From CAZUMW01 sp964621615 (lineage in GTDB: Bacteria; Desulfobacterota; WTBG01; CAIYCZ01; CAIRTM01), in assembly GCA_964621615.1 (NCBI GenBank), contig CAZUMW010000002.1:186001-250000 (forward strand): 64,000 nt of DNA, read 5' to 3'. The notes below the pieces were generated by a model that saw only the letters and a program-made list of their open reading frames with translations, did not search any database and was not told the DNA's origin. The position numbers and the translations under genes were made by a program. The stretch's first letter is position 1. Each line of letters opens with the position of its first letter. Shown here in pieces: positions 43,635-53,617 of the stretch.

Positions 43635-46322
43635 TTACAGGGTGCGTGCAACCTGTTCCAGCACAAAGGATTCAATAATATCGCCTTCCTCAAATTCTTT
43701 GTAATTGCCCAGGAAAATGCCGCACTCCTGCCCTGACTGGGCTTCTTTTACGTCTTCCTTAAACCGCTTCAGAGAGGTTATTTTTCCCTTATGGACCACG
43801 TCCCCGTTCCGGATTACCCGGGCGTGAGAGCCGTTGATGATTTTGCCTTCGTTGATGAAGCACCCGGCAACCGTCCCGAGCTTGGATATCTGAAATGTCT
43901 GCCGGACCTCTGCTTTTCCCGTTGTCTTTTCTTCATATTTAGGCTCGAGCATGCCGGCCATAGCTTTTTTGACGTCATCCACAATTTCATAAATAACGCC
44001 GTACAGCCGTATGTCAACTTTTTCCTTTTCCGCTGCATCGTACACTTTGGGCTCTGTTTTTACGTTAAAGCCGATAATGACCGCATCGGAAGCCGAAGCA
44101 AGCATCACGTCGTTAAGGCTGATGGCACCCACCGAGCTGTGTATGACGCGTATCTCAACTTCATCGGTACTTAAGGTTTCAAGGGACTGCTTCAACGCTT
44201 CAACAGAGCCCTGCACGTCAGCTTTAATGATGATACGCAGATTTTTCTTTTCCTGCTCAGCGGAAGCGCTGAAAAAGTTTTCCAGCGAAATGCGCGCATC
44301 TTTGCGCAGGTCCTCTTCCCGCTTTTTCTGCTGCCAGTACTGGCCCGTCTGTTTTGCCTTTTTCTCGTCAACGACGATGAACAGATCGCCCGCCTCCGGC
44401 ACGTCCGAAAACCCCAGAATTGCAATCGGTGTTGACGGGCCGGCCTCGCCGACATATTCCCCCCGGTCGTCCATCATTGCGCGGACTTTGCCGAAGGTTT
44501 GCCGCGACACAAAAGAGTCCCCCTGTCGAAGAGTTCCCTCCTGGACAAGCACAGTGGCAATCGGACCGCGCGTGCGGTCAAGCTGCGCTTCAATAATAGT
44601 TCCTTTTGCGGGTTTGCGGGGATTGGCTTTCAGCTCAAGCATTTCGGCCTGCAAAACAATCATTTCCAGAAGCTTGTCAAGACCCTGCTGTTGCACAGCT
44701 GACACATCGACAAATATGGTGTCGCCGCCCCACTCTTCCGGAACGAGACCGTACTGTGATATTTCCTGGCGAACCCGCTCGGGGTTTGCCTCAGGCTTGT
44801 CGATTTTATTAACAGCGACGATAATGGGTACGCCTGCAGCTTTTGCATGGTTGATTGCTTCAATAGTCTGGGGCTTTGCCCCTTCTTCGGCTGCGACGAC
44901 GAGAACAGCTATGTCAGTTACCTGAGCGCCGCGCGCACGCATTGTCGTAAAGGCCTCGTGTCCGGGCGTATCGACAAAGGCGACATCGCCGTGGCCGGTT
45001 GATACGCGGTAGGATCCGATGTGCTGGGTAATGCCGCCCTGCTCTCCCTGCACAACATTGGTGTGCCGGATGGCGTCAAGAAGCGATGTTTTGCCGTGGT
45101 CAACGTGTCCCATTACCGTAACCACAGGGCATCGCGGCTCACGGTTTTCATCGTCCTCCCGGGGCTGCTCTTCAAACAGCTGCTCCTCTTCAATGGAGAC
45201 GCTTTCAACTTCATAGCCGAAATCGCTCGCAACAAGGGCAGCAGAGTCAACATCAATAGGCTGATTAATCGTTGCCATGATTCCCAGCCCCACAAGCTTC
45301 TTTATAACTTCTGTGGCCTTTACCCCCATTCTCTTTGCGAGCTCTGAAACGGTAATGCTTTCCTGCACACGAATTTTTCTTTTAATGGCTTTGGGAACGG
45401 TTTTTTCAGGCTCTCTTTTCTGAGAAAGCGGAATAACCTCCGCTTTTTGCTTCTTTGATTTCTGGCTCCGCTTGTCTTTTACTTTATATCTGACGCGCTT
45501 GTGGCGAACGGGCTCTGCCTCCTCCTCCTCGCGCTCAGCGAATTCTTCCTGCCATTTGAATTTTTTGCGCTTTGCTTTCTTTTTTGCAAACGCTTTTTTA
45601 TCGCTCTCATCAGCTTCCCGCTCAGGTTTGGCCGGCTTGCCCGCTTCAGCTTCAGCAGGGGCGCCTGCATGCTCCTCTTCAGCCTCGGGCGTTTCCTGCT
45701 TTTTTACACCCAGGTCAATGCGGTCAATAATCCGGGCAGGGGTATGCTCTTTTTCGCTTGTGCTTATTTTTTTTATCTTCGGCTTTTCAGCCTGTGCGGG
45801 AGCCTGCGCCTCCTGCTTTTCTGCCCCAGCCTCTTCACCGGCCTGCTTCGCAGCCTCAGGCACGTGCTCCTCTTGGGGGGGGTGCTCTTCTTCTTGCTCT
45901 GCGGGCCCGGACGGGGGAGCTGTTTCCTGCGGCTCCTGCTTCATCCGGGGCTCCAGCTGCTGTTCTGGTTCCTGCTTTTGTTCCGCTGCCGGCTCCGGGG
46001 GAGGGGCAGCTTTTTTCCTGCGCCTGATAACGGTTTTGCTCACCCGCTGTTCTACAACCTCTCCGGCCGGTTTTTCGGCTGCGTCTGTATCCGGACTTTT
46101 TGCAGGCTCCTGTGCCTCCCGGGAGTTCGGTTCGGAAGGAGTTTTGTCCCGCGGCTTTTTTTCTGCCGGGCCGTGTCCATCGAAGACTTCCCGGACCTCT
46201 TCGGCCCGATCTTCGTCAATAGTGCTCATGTGAGACTTGACAGAAACTCCCTGCTCCCGAAGATGGTTCAGAATGGCTTTGCTGTCTACGTTTAAATCTT
46301 TAGCTAATTCGTATACTCGCAT
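43635..46322 (-). CDS. infB: Translation initiation factor IF-2
   Basis: 895 residues. An N-terminal IF2_N module (MRVYELAKDLNVDSKAILNH), then about 270 residues of low-complexity Ala/Glu/Pro/Lys linker, a second IF2_N (ITVSELAKRMGVKATEVIKK), the GTPase with VMGHVDHGKT, DTPGHEAF and NKID, and C-terminal domains that bind fMet-tRNA (C1/C2). Places the initiator tRNA on the 30S. The long linker explains several antisense open frames at 45.4-46.3 kb. Confidence 0.98.
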   Translation of the reverse strand: MRVYELAKDLNVDSKAILNHLREQGVSVKSHMSTIDEDRAEEVREVFDGHGPAEKKPRDKTPSEPNSREAQEPAKSPDTDAAEKPAGEVVEQRVSKTVIRRRKKAAPPPEPAAEQKQEPEQQLEPRMKQEPQETAPPSGPAEQEEEHPPQEEHVPEAAKQAGEEAGAEKQEAQAPAQAEKPKIKKISTSEKEHTPARIIDRIDLGVKKQETPEAEEEHAGAPAEAEAGKPAKPEREADESDKKAFAKKKAKRKKFKWQEEFAEREEEEAEPVRHKRVRYKVKDKRSQKSKKQKAEVIPLSQKREPEKTVPKAIKRKIRVQESITVSELAKRMGVKATEVIKKLVGLGIMATINQPIDVDSAALVASDFGYEVESVSIEEEQLFEEQPREDDENREPRCPVVTVMGHVDHGKTSLLDAIRHTNVVQGEQGGITQHIGSYRVSTGHGDVAFVDTPGHEAFTTMRARGAQVTDIAVLVVAAEEGAKPQTIEAINHAKAAGVPIIVAVNKIDKPEANPERVRQEISQYGLVPEEWGGDTIFVDVSAVQQQGLDKLLEMIVLQAEMLELKANPRKPAKGTIIEAQLDRTRGPIATVLVQEGTLRQGDSFVSRQTFGKVRAMMDDRGEYVGEAGPSTPIAILGFSDVPEAGDLFIVVDEKKAKQTGQYWQQKKREEDLRKDARISLENFFSASAEQEKKNLRIIIKADVQGSVEALKQSLETLSTDEVEIRVIHSSVGAISLNDVMLASASDAVIIGFNVKTEPKVYDAAEKEKVDIRLYGVIYEIVDDVKKAMAGMLEPKYEEKTTGKAEVRQTFQISKLGTVAGCFINEGKIINGSHARVIRNGDVVHKGKITSLKRFKEDVKEAQSGQECGIFLGNYKEFEEGDIIESFVLEQVARTL

Positions 46323-46381
46323 TATTACCTGTGCCTGTTAATGAGGTGAGCTTTTGTTGTGCGCACACATCATTTCCTGTG

Positions 46382-47671
46382 TTATTCAGTCTCTGCTGTT
46401 TCGGTGCTGCTTTCCGCGCCGCCTTCATCGGGTGGCGGCGCCTCGCCTGCGGCCCGTGCGGACTGCTGTATCTTTTCTGCTGTTTCACTGTCAACCTCGA
46501 GGATTTCCGCAATCTCACCGGGTGCAGCTTCGGCGACAGCGGAAGCGGAAAGATAGTCTGCGTTGACCAGCTTTTCCGCCATAGCCGTATCCATTCCATC
46601 TAATTCCATCAGATCCTCGATCTGCTTTTTGGACTTTTCCTCATATTTGCTCTTGCTTGCTATATCTATGCGCCAGTTTGCGAGATTGGCCGCGAGCCTG
46701 ACGTTCTGACCTTTTTTGCCGATAGCAAGAGACAGCTGATTGTCCTCGACAATAATCTCCATGCTCCGGGATTCCTCATCCACGATGATTTCCGAGACCT
46801 CCGCAGGGGCAAGCGCCGAGCACACAAATGTGGCTGGATCATCGGACCAGGGTATAATGTCGATCCGTTCGCCGTGAAGCTCATGCACGATATTCTGCAC
46901 CCGAGCTCCGCGGTTGCCCACGCAGGTGCCCACGGGGTCAACCCGGGAGTCCATGGATTCCACTGCAATTTTTGCCCGGTCTCCCGGCTCGCGGGCAACG
47001 TTTCGTATCTTGACAACGCCCTCTGAAATTTCCGGCACCTCAAGCTCAAAAAGCTTTGTTAAAAATCCGGGGTGCGTTCTGGAAACAATTATCTGCGGTC
47101 CCTTTGCGCTTTTTTTAACATCAAGCACATACCCCTTTATGCGGTCGCGCAGCGAAAACATTTCTCCGGGGATCTGCTCCCGTGATGGCAGGAGGGCTTC
47201 ATATTTGCCCAGAAGCACAATGATGCCGCCGCGCTCGAACCGGTGCACATACCCGGTCGCCATCTCGCCGACTTTGTCCTTAAAGTCACTGTATACATGC
47301 TCGCGCTCGGCCTCTCTGATGTTTTGCATAATAACCTGCTTCGCCGTCTGCGCGGCTATGCGGCCGAACTGCGAGGTATCCATTTTTACGCCGATTTCAT
47401 CCCCGATTTCAGCCTCGGGGTCAATTTTGTGTGCCTCCTCAAGGGATATCTCCTTAATAATGCTTGAGGGAGTGTCGGCAACCGTTTTAAACTGAAACAG
47501 CTCGATTTCCCCGAGCTCATCGTTATAATGTGCTTCTATGTCCAGGCCGTGCCCATATTTATTAAGCGCTGCTTTCACCAGAGCGGTTTCCAGGGCATTG
47601 ATGAGTATTTCCTTGTCTATGCCTTTGTCTTTTCTGATTTCATCAATTACTTTATCCAGTTCTGACAGCAT
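46382..47671 (-). CDS. nusA: Transcription termination/antitermination factor NusA
   Basis: 429 residues. N-terminal RNAP-binding domain (MLSELDKVIDEIRKDKGIDK), S1 (GEMATGYVHRFERGGIIVLL), two KH domains (DPVGTCVGNRGARVQNIVHE; LSLAIGKKGQNVRLAANLA) and a C-terminal helix-hairpin-helix region (ELDGMDTAMAEKLVNADYLS) ending in an acidic Glu/Thr tail. Controls pausing, termination and antitermination. Confidence 0.97.
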   Translation of the reverse strand: MLSELDKVIDEIRKDKGIDKEILINALETALVKAALNKYGHGLDIEAHYNDELGEIELFQFKTVADTPSSIIKEISLEEAHKIDPEAEIGDEIGVKMDTSQFGRIAAQTAKQVIMQNIREAEREHVYSDFKDKVGEMATGYVHRFERGGIIVLLGKYEALLPSREQIPGEMFSLRDRIKGYVLDVKKSAKGPQIIVSRTHPGFLTKLFELEVPEISEGVVKIRNVAREPGDRAKIAVESMDSRVDPVGTCVGNRGARVQNIVHELHGERIDIIPWSDDPATFVCSALAPAEVSEIIVDEESRSMEIIVEDNQLSLAIGKKGQNVRLAANLANWRIDIASKSKYEEKSKKQIEDLMELDGMDTAMAEKLVNADYLSASAVAEAAPGEIAEILEVDSETAEKIQQSARAAGEAPPPDEGGAESSTETAETE

Positions 47672-47673
47672 GG

Positions 47674-48174
47674 TTAGCCCTTTTGCTTAGTAGGTTTGTT
47701 AAAGTTATATTCAACGTGCGCTTTTGACACGTTTGCATGCGGAATGCATATGACGCTATCCCCTATATCAAGATGAACCATCCCGTCGGCATAGTCAATA
47801 AGGCGGCCCTTGAAATTTTTTCTGTTTTCAATAGGAGCTGCGGTTTTAACCCGTACCGTTTCCCCTTTGTGTTTCATGTAATCCTTTGCCCGCTTAAGCG
47901 GCCGGTTAACGCCGGGTGATGACACCTCAAGCTTATACCCGTGCGGTATAATGTCCTTTACGTCCAGAAGGTCGCTTACCTGGCTGCTTATCAGGCTGCA
48001 GTCATCTATGGTGACGCCGCCTTCCTTGTCTATGAGCAGGCGAACCACCCAGCCGTGAGGCTCCCGCCTGTACACAACATCAACCAGCTCCATGCCCTCG
48101 CTGTCGACAACGTCCTCGACCATCGGGTAAAGCGTATCGATTAGCTTCTGCTGCCCTTTGCTGCAGTTTGTCAT
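47674..48174 (-). CDS. rimP: Ribosome maturation factor RimP
   Basis: 166 residues from ATG 48174 (MTNCSKGQQKLIDTLYPMVE); the longer frame would run through the tRNA-Gly terminator and is rejected. GMELVDVVYRREPHGWVVRL, DDCSLISSQVSDLLD and YKLEVSSPGVNRPLKRAKDY are the family signatures. Needed for 30S assembly. First gene of the rimP-nusA-infB operon. Confidence 0.95.
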   Translation of the reverse strand: MTNCSKGQQKLIDTLYPMVEDVVDSEGMELVDVVYRREPHGWVVRLLIDKEGGVTIDDCSLISSQVSDLLDVKDIIPHGYKLEVSSPGVNRPLKRAKDYMKHKGETVRVKTAAPIENRKNFKGRLIDYADGMVHLDIGDSVICIPHANVSKAHVEYNFNKPTKQKG

Positions 48175-48193
48175 AGATAAACAGCTGCACGAA

Positions 48194-48216
48194 ATAAAAA
48201 AGTGGGCAAAGCCCAC
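48194..48216 (-). terminator. Intrinsic terminator of tRNA-Gly
   Basis: Read on the minus strand: GTGGGC-TTT-GCCCAC followed by TTTTTT. It lies between the tRNA-Gly gene and rimP, so rimP transcription must read through it or start in the short gap. Confidence 0.85.
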
Positions 48217-48272
48217 CTTCGCACTACAAATACATTCGGAACTGAACACTGCTGCCCGTTTCAGTTTCGCAA

Positions 48273-48345
48273 AGCGGGCAACGGGACTCGAACCCGCGAC
48301 ACCAAGCTTGGGAAGCTTGTACTCTACCAGCTGAGCTATGCCCGC
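48273..48345 (-). tRNA. tRNA-Gly (anticodon CCC)
   Basis: 73 bases on the minus strand. Acceptor stem GCGGGCA/TGCCCGC, D arm GCTCAGCTGGTAGAGT, anticodon arm CAAGC-TTCCCAA-GCTTG giving CCC (reads GGG), T arm CGGGTTCGAGTCCCG. No encoded CCA. Confidence 0.95.
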
Positions 48346-48363
48346 AGAAATTCGTATTATAAA

Positions 48364-48391
48364 ATTATACAGACTATCAATTTAGTGTCAA
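48364..48391 (-). promoter_or_regulatory. Consensus promoter of tRNA-Gly
   Basis: On the minus strand TTGACA (48391-48386), a 16-base spacer and TATAAT (48369-48364), ending 18 bases before the tRNA 5' end. May also drive rimP-nusA-infB by readthrough. Confidence 0.8.
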
Positions 48392-48427
48392 TAATTTTTT
48401 TGAAATGTTTTAAAAATGTGATATAAG

Positions 48428-48455
48428 GTGACATTTATCCTTTTGTCAGTATGCT
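48428..48455 (+). promoter_or_regulatory. Possible lepB promoter
   Basis: GTGACA (48428-48433), a 16-base spacer and TATGCT (48450-48455) before lepB. Weak but the only candidate; the resulting leader of about 20 bases has no Shine-Dalgarno sequence. Confidence 0.3.
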
Positions 48456-48481
48456 ATTTCCTTAACCGGTACTTATTATAC

Positions 48482-49156
48482 ATGAAAAGCAAAAAACCAG
48501 ACAAGAAAAGACAAGCTGCATCCCGCGGGACCGTAAAAAACGTGGCGCTGTCGATTTTCAGCAGGGAAAACATTGAAGCGGTGCTCATCGCGGTTGTTCT
48601 TGCGCTGATTATACGGACCTTTGTTGTACAGGCATTTAAAATTCCCTCGGGCTCTATGGAGCCGACGCTGCTTATCGGAGATCATATCCTGGTAAACAAA
48701 TTCATATACGGGCTGTCCATTCCCTTTACCGACAAAAAAGTGCTTGATTTCAAATCTCCCGCCCGGGGGGATGTGATTGTTTTTGAGTATCCGCTTGACC
48801 CAGGCAAGGACTTCATTAAGCGGGTGATCGGCACGCCCGGTGACAGGATTGTTATTGAGGGGGAAAAGATTTTTATAAATAACGACCTCTACAGGGACCC
48901 GCACGGATTTTATGGTACCGGGAAAAACGGCCCATTTCCCGGAGAGCGGTCCGGGGCCGGGCATTTCGGTCCCGTTGAAGTTCCTGAAGATGCGTTTTTT
49001 GTCATGGGAGACAACCGTAACAAAAGCTATGACAGCCGCTTCTGGGGGGTTGTTAAGGAAAGCAAGGTGAAGGGAAAAGCCTTTCTCATATACTGGTCAT
49101 GGGAACGGCCCTTTAAAAATATACGCTGGAACCGGCTCGGCAAAATAATACATTAG
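48482..49156 (+). CDS. lepB: Signal peptidase I
   Basis: 224 residues from ATG 48482. A cytoplasmic Lys-rich start, one membrane helix (NIEAVLIAVVLALIIRTFVV), then the catalytic dyad: S58 in IPSGSMEPTL and K113 in DFIKRVIGTPGD, plus the GDNRNKSYDSRFWGVV box. Cleaves signal peptides of exported proteins on the outer face of the inner membrane. A GTG at 48428 in the same frame would give 18 more residues but lacks support. Confidence 0.95.
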   Translation: MKSKKPDKKRQAASRGTVKNVALSIFSRENIEAVLIAVVLALIIRTFVVQAFKIPSGSMEPTLLIGDHILVNKFIYGLSIPFTDKKVLDFKSPARGDVIVFEYPLDPGKDFIKRVIGTPGDRIVIEGEKIFINNDLYRDPHGFYGTGKNGPFPGERSGAGHFGPVEVPEDAFFVMGDNRNKSYDSRFWGVVKESKVKGKAFLIYWSWERPFKNIRWNRLGKIIH

Positions 49157-49257
49157 CGTTACCCGGCTGTCGCAGGTTCAAAGCGGCGCTCTGCCGCTTC
49201 CGCAGCAAAAAAATACTCCTTACCGCTCTGCTCTGAAGCTCAGCAGAACACAATTCC

Positions 49258-52200
49258 ATGAAAACAGCACAGCGATTGATTGCCTCCGCCATTGTCTTTG
49301 CAGCGGCTCTGGTTATGCCGGGCGCTGCCCGGCTTGATGCCCAGCAGCTTGCAACGCGCCATTTTTCCTCTGATGACGGGCTGATCCAGAACGATGTCCT
49401 TTGTTTGCATCAGGACAGCCGGGGCTGTTTGTGGATCGGTACCTACAGCGGGCTTTCGCGCTTCGACGGCAAGCGGTTTATATCGTATGATGAACAATCT
49501 GCCGGCCTTAAGGGAAATACGGTGTATGCAGTTACACGTGACCGGCAAAACAGGATCTGGGCCGGATATAACGGCGGACTCGGCCGGCTGCAGGGAGGGC
49601 GCTTTGTTCACTACGGGCCTGCTGACGGACTGCTGGGAGAATGCGTCATTACGCTGTGCGCTGACCCCCGCCGCGGGGTGTGGGGTGCCACTGAAAAGGG
49701 CATAAATTATTTTGACGGGAGCAGGATCGTCACATACCCCCTGAAAGATATGAGCCCGGATTATTCGGTGATCGCCCTGAACGCGAAGGGAGTGGTATAC
49801 GCTGCGACAGATTGCGGTTTGTTTGAGCGTGCGCCCGGCGCAGCGGGGTTCACCCGCCTGCCGGGAGCGGCGTTCCCGGTTGTGGGAGTAAAATACTGCA
49901 GGCGGGACGGCCGCCTGTATGTTATTTCACGCCACAGCCTGTATGTGATGAAAAACGGCGCTCCCCGGCTTCTTTCCCGGGCGCCTTTTGACGATCGTCT
50001 GGTGAATCTTTTTTTCGATCCAGCAGGTGCGGTGTGGGCGGTGAGCGAAGAGCATCTGTGGAAGTACTCGCAGCACGGCAGCACGGTTTACACTGCCCGG
50101 GATTTCGGGGGATACCCGTTTTCCTGCGGGGGGCTTGTCGATCGCGAAGGCAATATGTGGGTAGGGCACTGGGGCGGCGTTTCGCTTGTTCTTGATGAGT
50201 GCATCAGAAATTATCAGGACAACCTGCCGGGGCGCGTTGTCACCGGTATTCAGGCCGGCCGGGGCGGCAGGCTCTGGATAGCCGGAGAGGAGGGCCTTGT
50301 GAGCTGGAATGCCGGCGGTCAGCCGGAGATGCGCATTGAGGCACCCTATGTTTCGGCGTTTCGCCTGGATGACTCCCGCAGTATGCTGTACGCAGCAACC
50401 ACGGAGGGGCTGCATGTTTTTGATACAGACGGCAGGCTCTGCTACAGCGCCGCAACGGATGAGGTCGTAAACAGTTTGCACCGCGACGCTGACGGTACGG
50501 TGTGGCTGGGCACCGAGCGGGGGCTGCTTTCGGTCCGGAATCAGAAGCTGAGGAGAGAGGCGGATATCTCTAGCGGCCTCGGCAGCAATATTGTGTGGGC
50601 GATTCTGCGCGACGAGCACGGCCGCCTCTGGGCGGGTACCGAAAGCGGGCTTTCATGGAGCGACGGGGAGAGGTGGCGCAACGCCGCAGAGAGCCGGCTT
50701 TCGCACAGTTGCATTTGGACCATGTTTTCGCACCCCCAGTGGGGTGTTCTTATAGGCACGCAGCGGGGCATAACCCAGTTTAAAGACAAAACATTCCGCG
50801 TTCTGCCGTTTTTGCGCGACGAAGTAATTTCCTCTTTTGCCTGTGATCAGACCGGCAGGCTGTGGGTGGGCACGGAAAGCGGCCTGTACCGCATAGAAAG
50901 CACCGGCTCGTGCGGGCTGTTTTTGAACAAGACCAGAGGGCTTGTTTCAAATGCAGCCTATGTATCCTGTCTCACCCTGCATGGCGGCCATCTGTACCTT
51001 GGAACCTACAACGGCATGAGCAGAATCAGCACGTCGATTACCGCTCACCGCTCACCGCCGCCGGTTTTGTGCCTGTCGGGAGTGAAGATTAACCGGGCGC
51101 CGGAAAGGCCCTCCGTGCTTTCGGCACCGCTTCCCCATTTTAAAAACAATATCACGTTTGACTTCCAGGCTGTACATTTGTATCTTCCCGATTCTGTCAC
51201 CTACCGGTATTATCTGGAGGGGCTTGACAGCCGGGGATGGGGCAGGCCTACTGCAATTCCCCGTGCGGTGTACACTAACCTTTCGCCGGGCCGATACCGG
51301 TTTCACGTGCAAAGCACGGCCGGAAGCGGCACAAAAAGCAGCCCGGTAGCGGTCTCGTTTTGTATTCAGCCGCCCTGGTGGCGGCACCCGGCGGGCATTG
51401 CGGCGCTGCTGCTTGCCTCCGGCCTTTTCGCATTCGGTTCCGTTAGATGGACGATTAATCGCCGGCTTGCAAAAAGCGAAACCGAGCGCCGCCGCCTTCA
51501 GGCCCTCTATGAGAAGCAAATAGAGCTTGACCGGCTCAAGGATGAATTTCTTGCCAACACGTCGCATGAGCTTCGCACACCGCTTAACGGTATTATCGGG
51601 CTTGCCCGCTCGCTGCGTGACGGGGACGACGGACCGCTTACCGCTCATCAGGACCGCAGCCTTTCACTTATTTATCAGAGCAGCAGGCGGCTGTATACCC
51701 TGGTCAATGACATCCTTGATTTTTCACGGATAAAGCGCGACGGGCTTGAGCTGCACCTGAAGCCCGTTGATGTGAAAAGCATTGTTGATGTTGTCTGCGC
51801 GGTCGCCAGGCCCCTTATCGGACACAAAAACGTTTCTCTGCGCGCGGAGGTTTCCGGCAGCCTGCCGCTGGTGTGTGCTGACGAAAACCGCCTTCAGCAG
51901 ATTTTGTACAATTTAGTGGGAAACGCTATAAAATTCACTCCTGAGGGGGTTGTAATGATACGCGCCGTTGCGGATCAGGGCGGTGTTGTGCTCACCGTCT
52001 CTGATACCGGCATCGGTATCGCACCGGACAAGCAGGAAAGAATATTTGCTCCGTTTGAACAGGCTGACGGCTCGGTGACACGGCTCTACGGCGGAACCGG
52101 CATAGGGCTTTCGGTAACAAGGCAGCTGGTTGAGCTGCACGGCAGCACGATCACGGTTGACAGCGCCGAGGGGGCCGGGGCGTCGTTTTCCTTCCGGCTG

Positions 52201-53550
52201 CCAGCTGCTGCAGAAGACGGTGCAGCAGCAGATACCGGCTCTGAAAGCCCGGCCCCGGAATCCGGAAGCGCGCTCCCCTGCGTTTGTCTGGATGATGCTG
52301 CCGCCCACAGCACATTCAATGAAGCAGAGCCGGCACAGGCTTCCGACGGGCCGCTCATTTTAATTGTTGACGATGAGCCCCTTAATGTGGAAATTCTTGA
52401 GCGGCATCTTGCACGGGCCGGATACCGGACGCTCTGTGCAGGAGACGGCTATCATGCGTTATCTTTGCTGGAGAAGGAGCCTCCGGACCTCATTCTGCTT
52501 GATCTTATGATGCCGCGAATGAGCGGCTATGAGCTGTGCAGCAGGATCCGCCGGAGCCGTACGGCTTCCGAGCTCCCGATACTCATGCTCACCGCAAAGG
52601 ACAGGATCGATGATTTGCTTGAGGGGTTTGCCTGCGGCGCCAGCGACTATGTGATGAAGCCCTATCACCGCGACGAGCTTCTTACCCGGATCCGTACGCA
52701 TGTTCAGATCAAGCAGACACACCGCGCCTATGCCCGCTTTGTTCCTCATGAGTTTTTGCGGCATCTCCAAAAAGAAAGCATTGTGGACGTGCAGCTCGGC
52801 GATTGTGTCAGCAAGGAAATGACCGTTCTCTTCTCCGACATACGCTCATTCACAGCACTTTCTGAGAAAATGAGCCCTGAGGAGAATTTCAGGTTTCTGA
52901 ATAACTGCCTGAGCATGCTTGCCCCGGTTATCACGCAGGGAAACGGCTTTATTGATAAATACATCGGCGATGCGGTTATGGCCCTGTTTGAAAGGCCGGA
53001 TGACGCTGTCGACACCGCCCTGCACATGCGCCGGGCCCTTGAGGAGCACAACCGGTGCAGAGCCGGCCGCGGAGAGCCCGCTCTCGAAATCGGCATCGGC
53101 ATAAATACCGGAGCGCTTATGCTGGGCACTGTCGGCGTGCTTACAAGAATGGACGGAACGGTTATCAGCGACGCTGTTAATCTTTCAAGCAGAATCGAGG
53201 ATCTGACAAAGCGGTACGGCGTACCGCTGCTTGTCAGCGGACACACCCGCGAAGCGCTGTTTGAACCGGACCGGCACGACATGCGGCTGGCGGGGCGGGT
53301 AACGGTTAAGGGTCGCACCGAGCCGGTTACCGTATACGAGGTTTTCAGCGGTGATCCCGACGATATGAAAGCCGTAAAAAAGAGCATGCAGGATTGCTTT
53401 GAGAAAGCGGTCAGGCTGTATAATGACAGCCGGTTCGATGACGCCGCAGATCTTTTTCATGAGTGTCTGGGCAGGTCGCCCTCTGACTCTTTGTGCAGGT
53501 TTTATGTCAGCGCGTGCTATATTAAACAAAACAGAATAAACAATCTTTAG
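49258..53550 (+). CDS. Hybrid sensor: two-component propeller, histidine kinase, receiver and class III cyclase
   Basis: 1430 residues. Signal peptide to about 29 (VMPGAARLDAQ), then fourteen or so Reg_prop propeller strands (GLIQNDVLCLHQDSRGCLWI, and LWAGTESGLS and LWVGTESGLY repeats) in the periplasm, a Y_Y_Y domain (about 605-700), one membrane helix near 715, a HisKA domain with NTSHELRTPLNG (H770), a HATPase (LVGNAIKFTPEG, GGTGIGLSV), a receiver with phospho-acceptor D1082 (LILLDLMMPRMSGYE), and a class III nucleotide cyclase (LFSDIRSFTALSEKM with D1194; YIGDAVMALF with D1238), then a TPR-like tail. The predicted output is cAMP or cGMP made in response to a periplasmic ligand. No partner regulator is next to it. 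Confidence 0.9.
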   Translation: MKTAQRLIASAIVFAAALVMPGAARLDAQQLATRHFSSDDGLIQNDVLCLHQDSRGCLWIGTYSGLSRFDGKRFISYDEQSAGLKGNTVYAVTRDRQNRIWAGYNGGLGRLQGGRFVHYGPADGLLGECVITLCADPRRGVWGATEKGINYFDGSRIVTYPLKDMSPDYSVIALNAKGVVYAATDCGLFERAPGAAGFTRLPGAAFPVVGVKYCRRDGRLYVISRHSLYVMKNGAPRLLSRAPFDDRLVNLFFDPAGAVWAVSEEHLWKYSQHGSTVYTARDFGGYPFSCGGLVDREGNMWVGHWGGVSLVLDECIRNYQDNLPGRVVTGIQAGRGGRLWIAGEEGLVSWNAGGQPEMRIEAPYVSAFRLDDSRSMLYAATTEGLHVFDTDGRLCYSAATDEVVNSLHRDADGTVWLGTERGLLSVRNQKLRREADISSGLGSNIVWAILRDEHGRLWAGTESGLSWSDGERWRNAAESRLSHSCIWTMFSHPQWGVLIGTQRGITQFKDKTFRVLPFLRDEVISSFACDQTGRLWVGTESGLYRIESTGSCGLFLNKTRGLVSNAAYVSCLTLHGGHLYLGTYNGMSRISTSITAHRSPPPVLCLSGVKINRAPERPSVLSAPLPHFKNNITFDFQAVHLYLPDSVTYRYYLEGLDSRGWGRPTAIPRAVYTNLSPGRYRFHVQSTAGSGTKSSPVAVSFCIQPPWWRHPAGIAALLLASGLFAFGSVRWTINRRLAKSETERRRLQALYEKQIELDRLKDEFLANTSHELRTPLNGIIGLARSLRDGDDGPLTAHQDRSLSLIYQSSRRLYTLVNDILDFSRIKRDGLELHLKPVDVKSIVDVVCAVARPLIGHKNVSLRAEVSGSLPLVCADENRLQQILYNLVGNAIKFTPEGVVMIRAVADQGGVVLTVSDTGIGIAPDKQERIFAPFEQADGSVTRLYGGTGIGLSVTRQLVELHGSTITVDSAEGAGASFSFRLPAAAEDGAAADTGSESPAPESGSALPCVCLDDAAAHSTFNEAEPAQASDGPLILIVDDEPLNVEILERHLARAGYRTLCAGDGYHALSLLEKEPPDLILLDLMMPRMSGYELCSRIRRSRTASELPILMLTAKDRIDDLLEGFACGASDYVMKPYHRDELLTRIRTHVQIKQTHRAYARFVPHEFLRHLQKESIVDVQLGDCVSKEMTVLFSDIRSFTALSEKMSPEENFRFLNNCLSMLAPVITQGNGFIDKYIGDAVMALFERPDDAVDTALHMRRALEEHNRCRAGRGEPALEIGIGINTGALMLGTVGVLTRMDGTVISDAVNLSSRIEDLTKRYGVPLLVSGHTREALFEPDRHDMRLAGRVTVKGRTEPVTVYEVFSGDPDDMKAVKKSMQDCFEKAVRLYNDSRFDDAADLFHECLGRSPSDSLCRFYVSACYIKQNRINNL

Positions 53551-53617
53551 GGCCGGAATCAGGGTGTCAGGCGCGTCATATTGTTGCCGGATATGTGATT
53601 AACGGGTCAGGCTGGAG

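Noticed and set aside
45472..46295. Long Ser/Cys-rich plus-strand frames (253 and 264 codons)
   Set aside because: Opposite the low-complexity linker of infB, which leaves antisense frames open.
49258..53550. Reading the kinase-cyclase as two fused genes by frameshift
   Set aside because: The frame is continuous, all domains are complete, and no internal start with a ribosome-binding sequence is evident.
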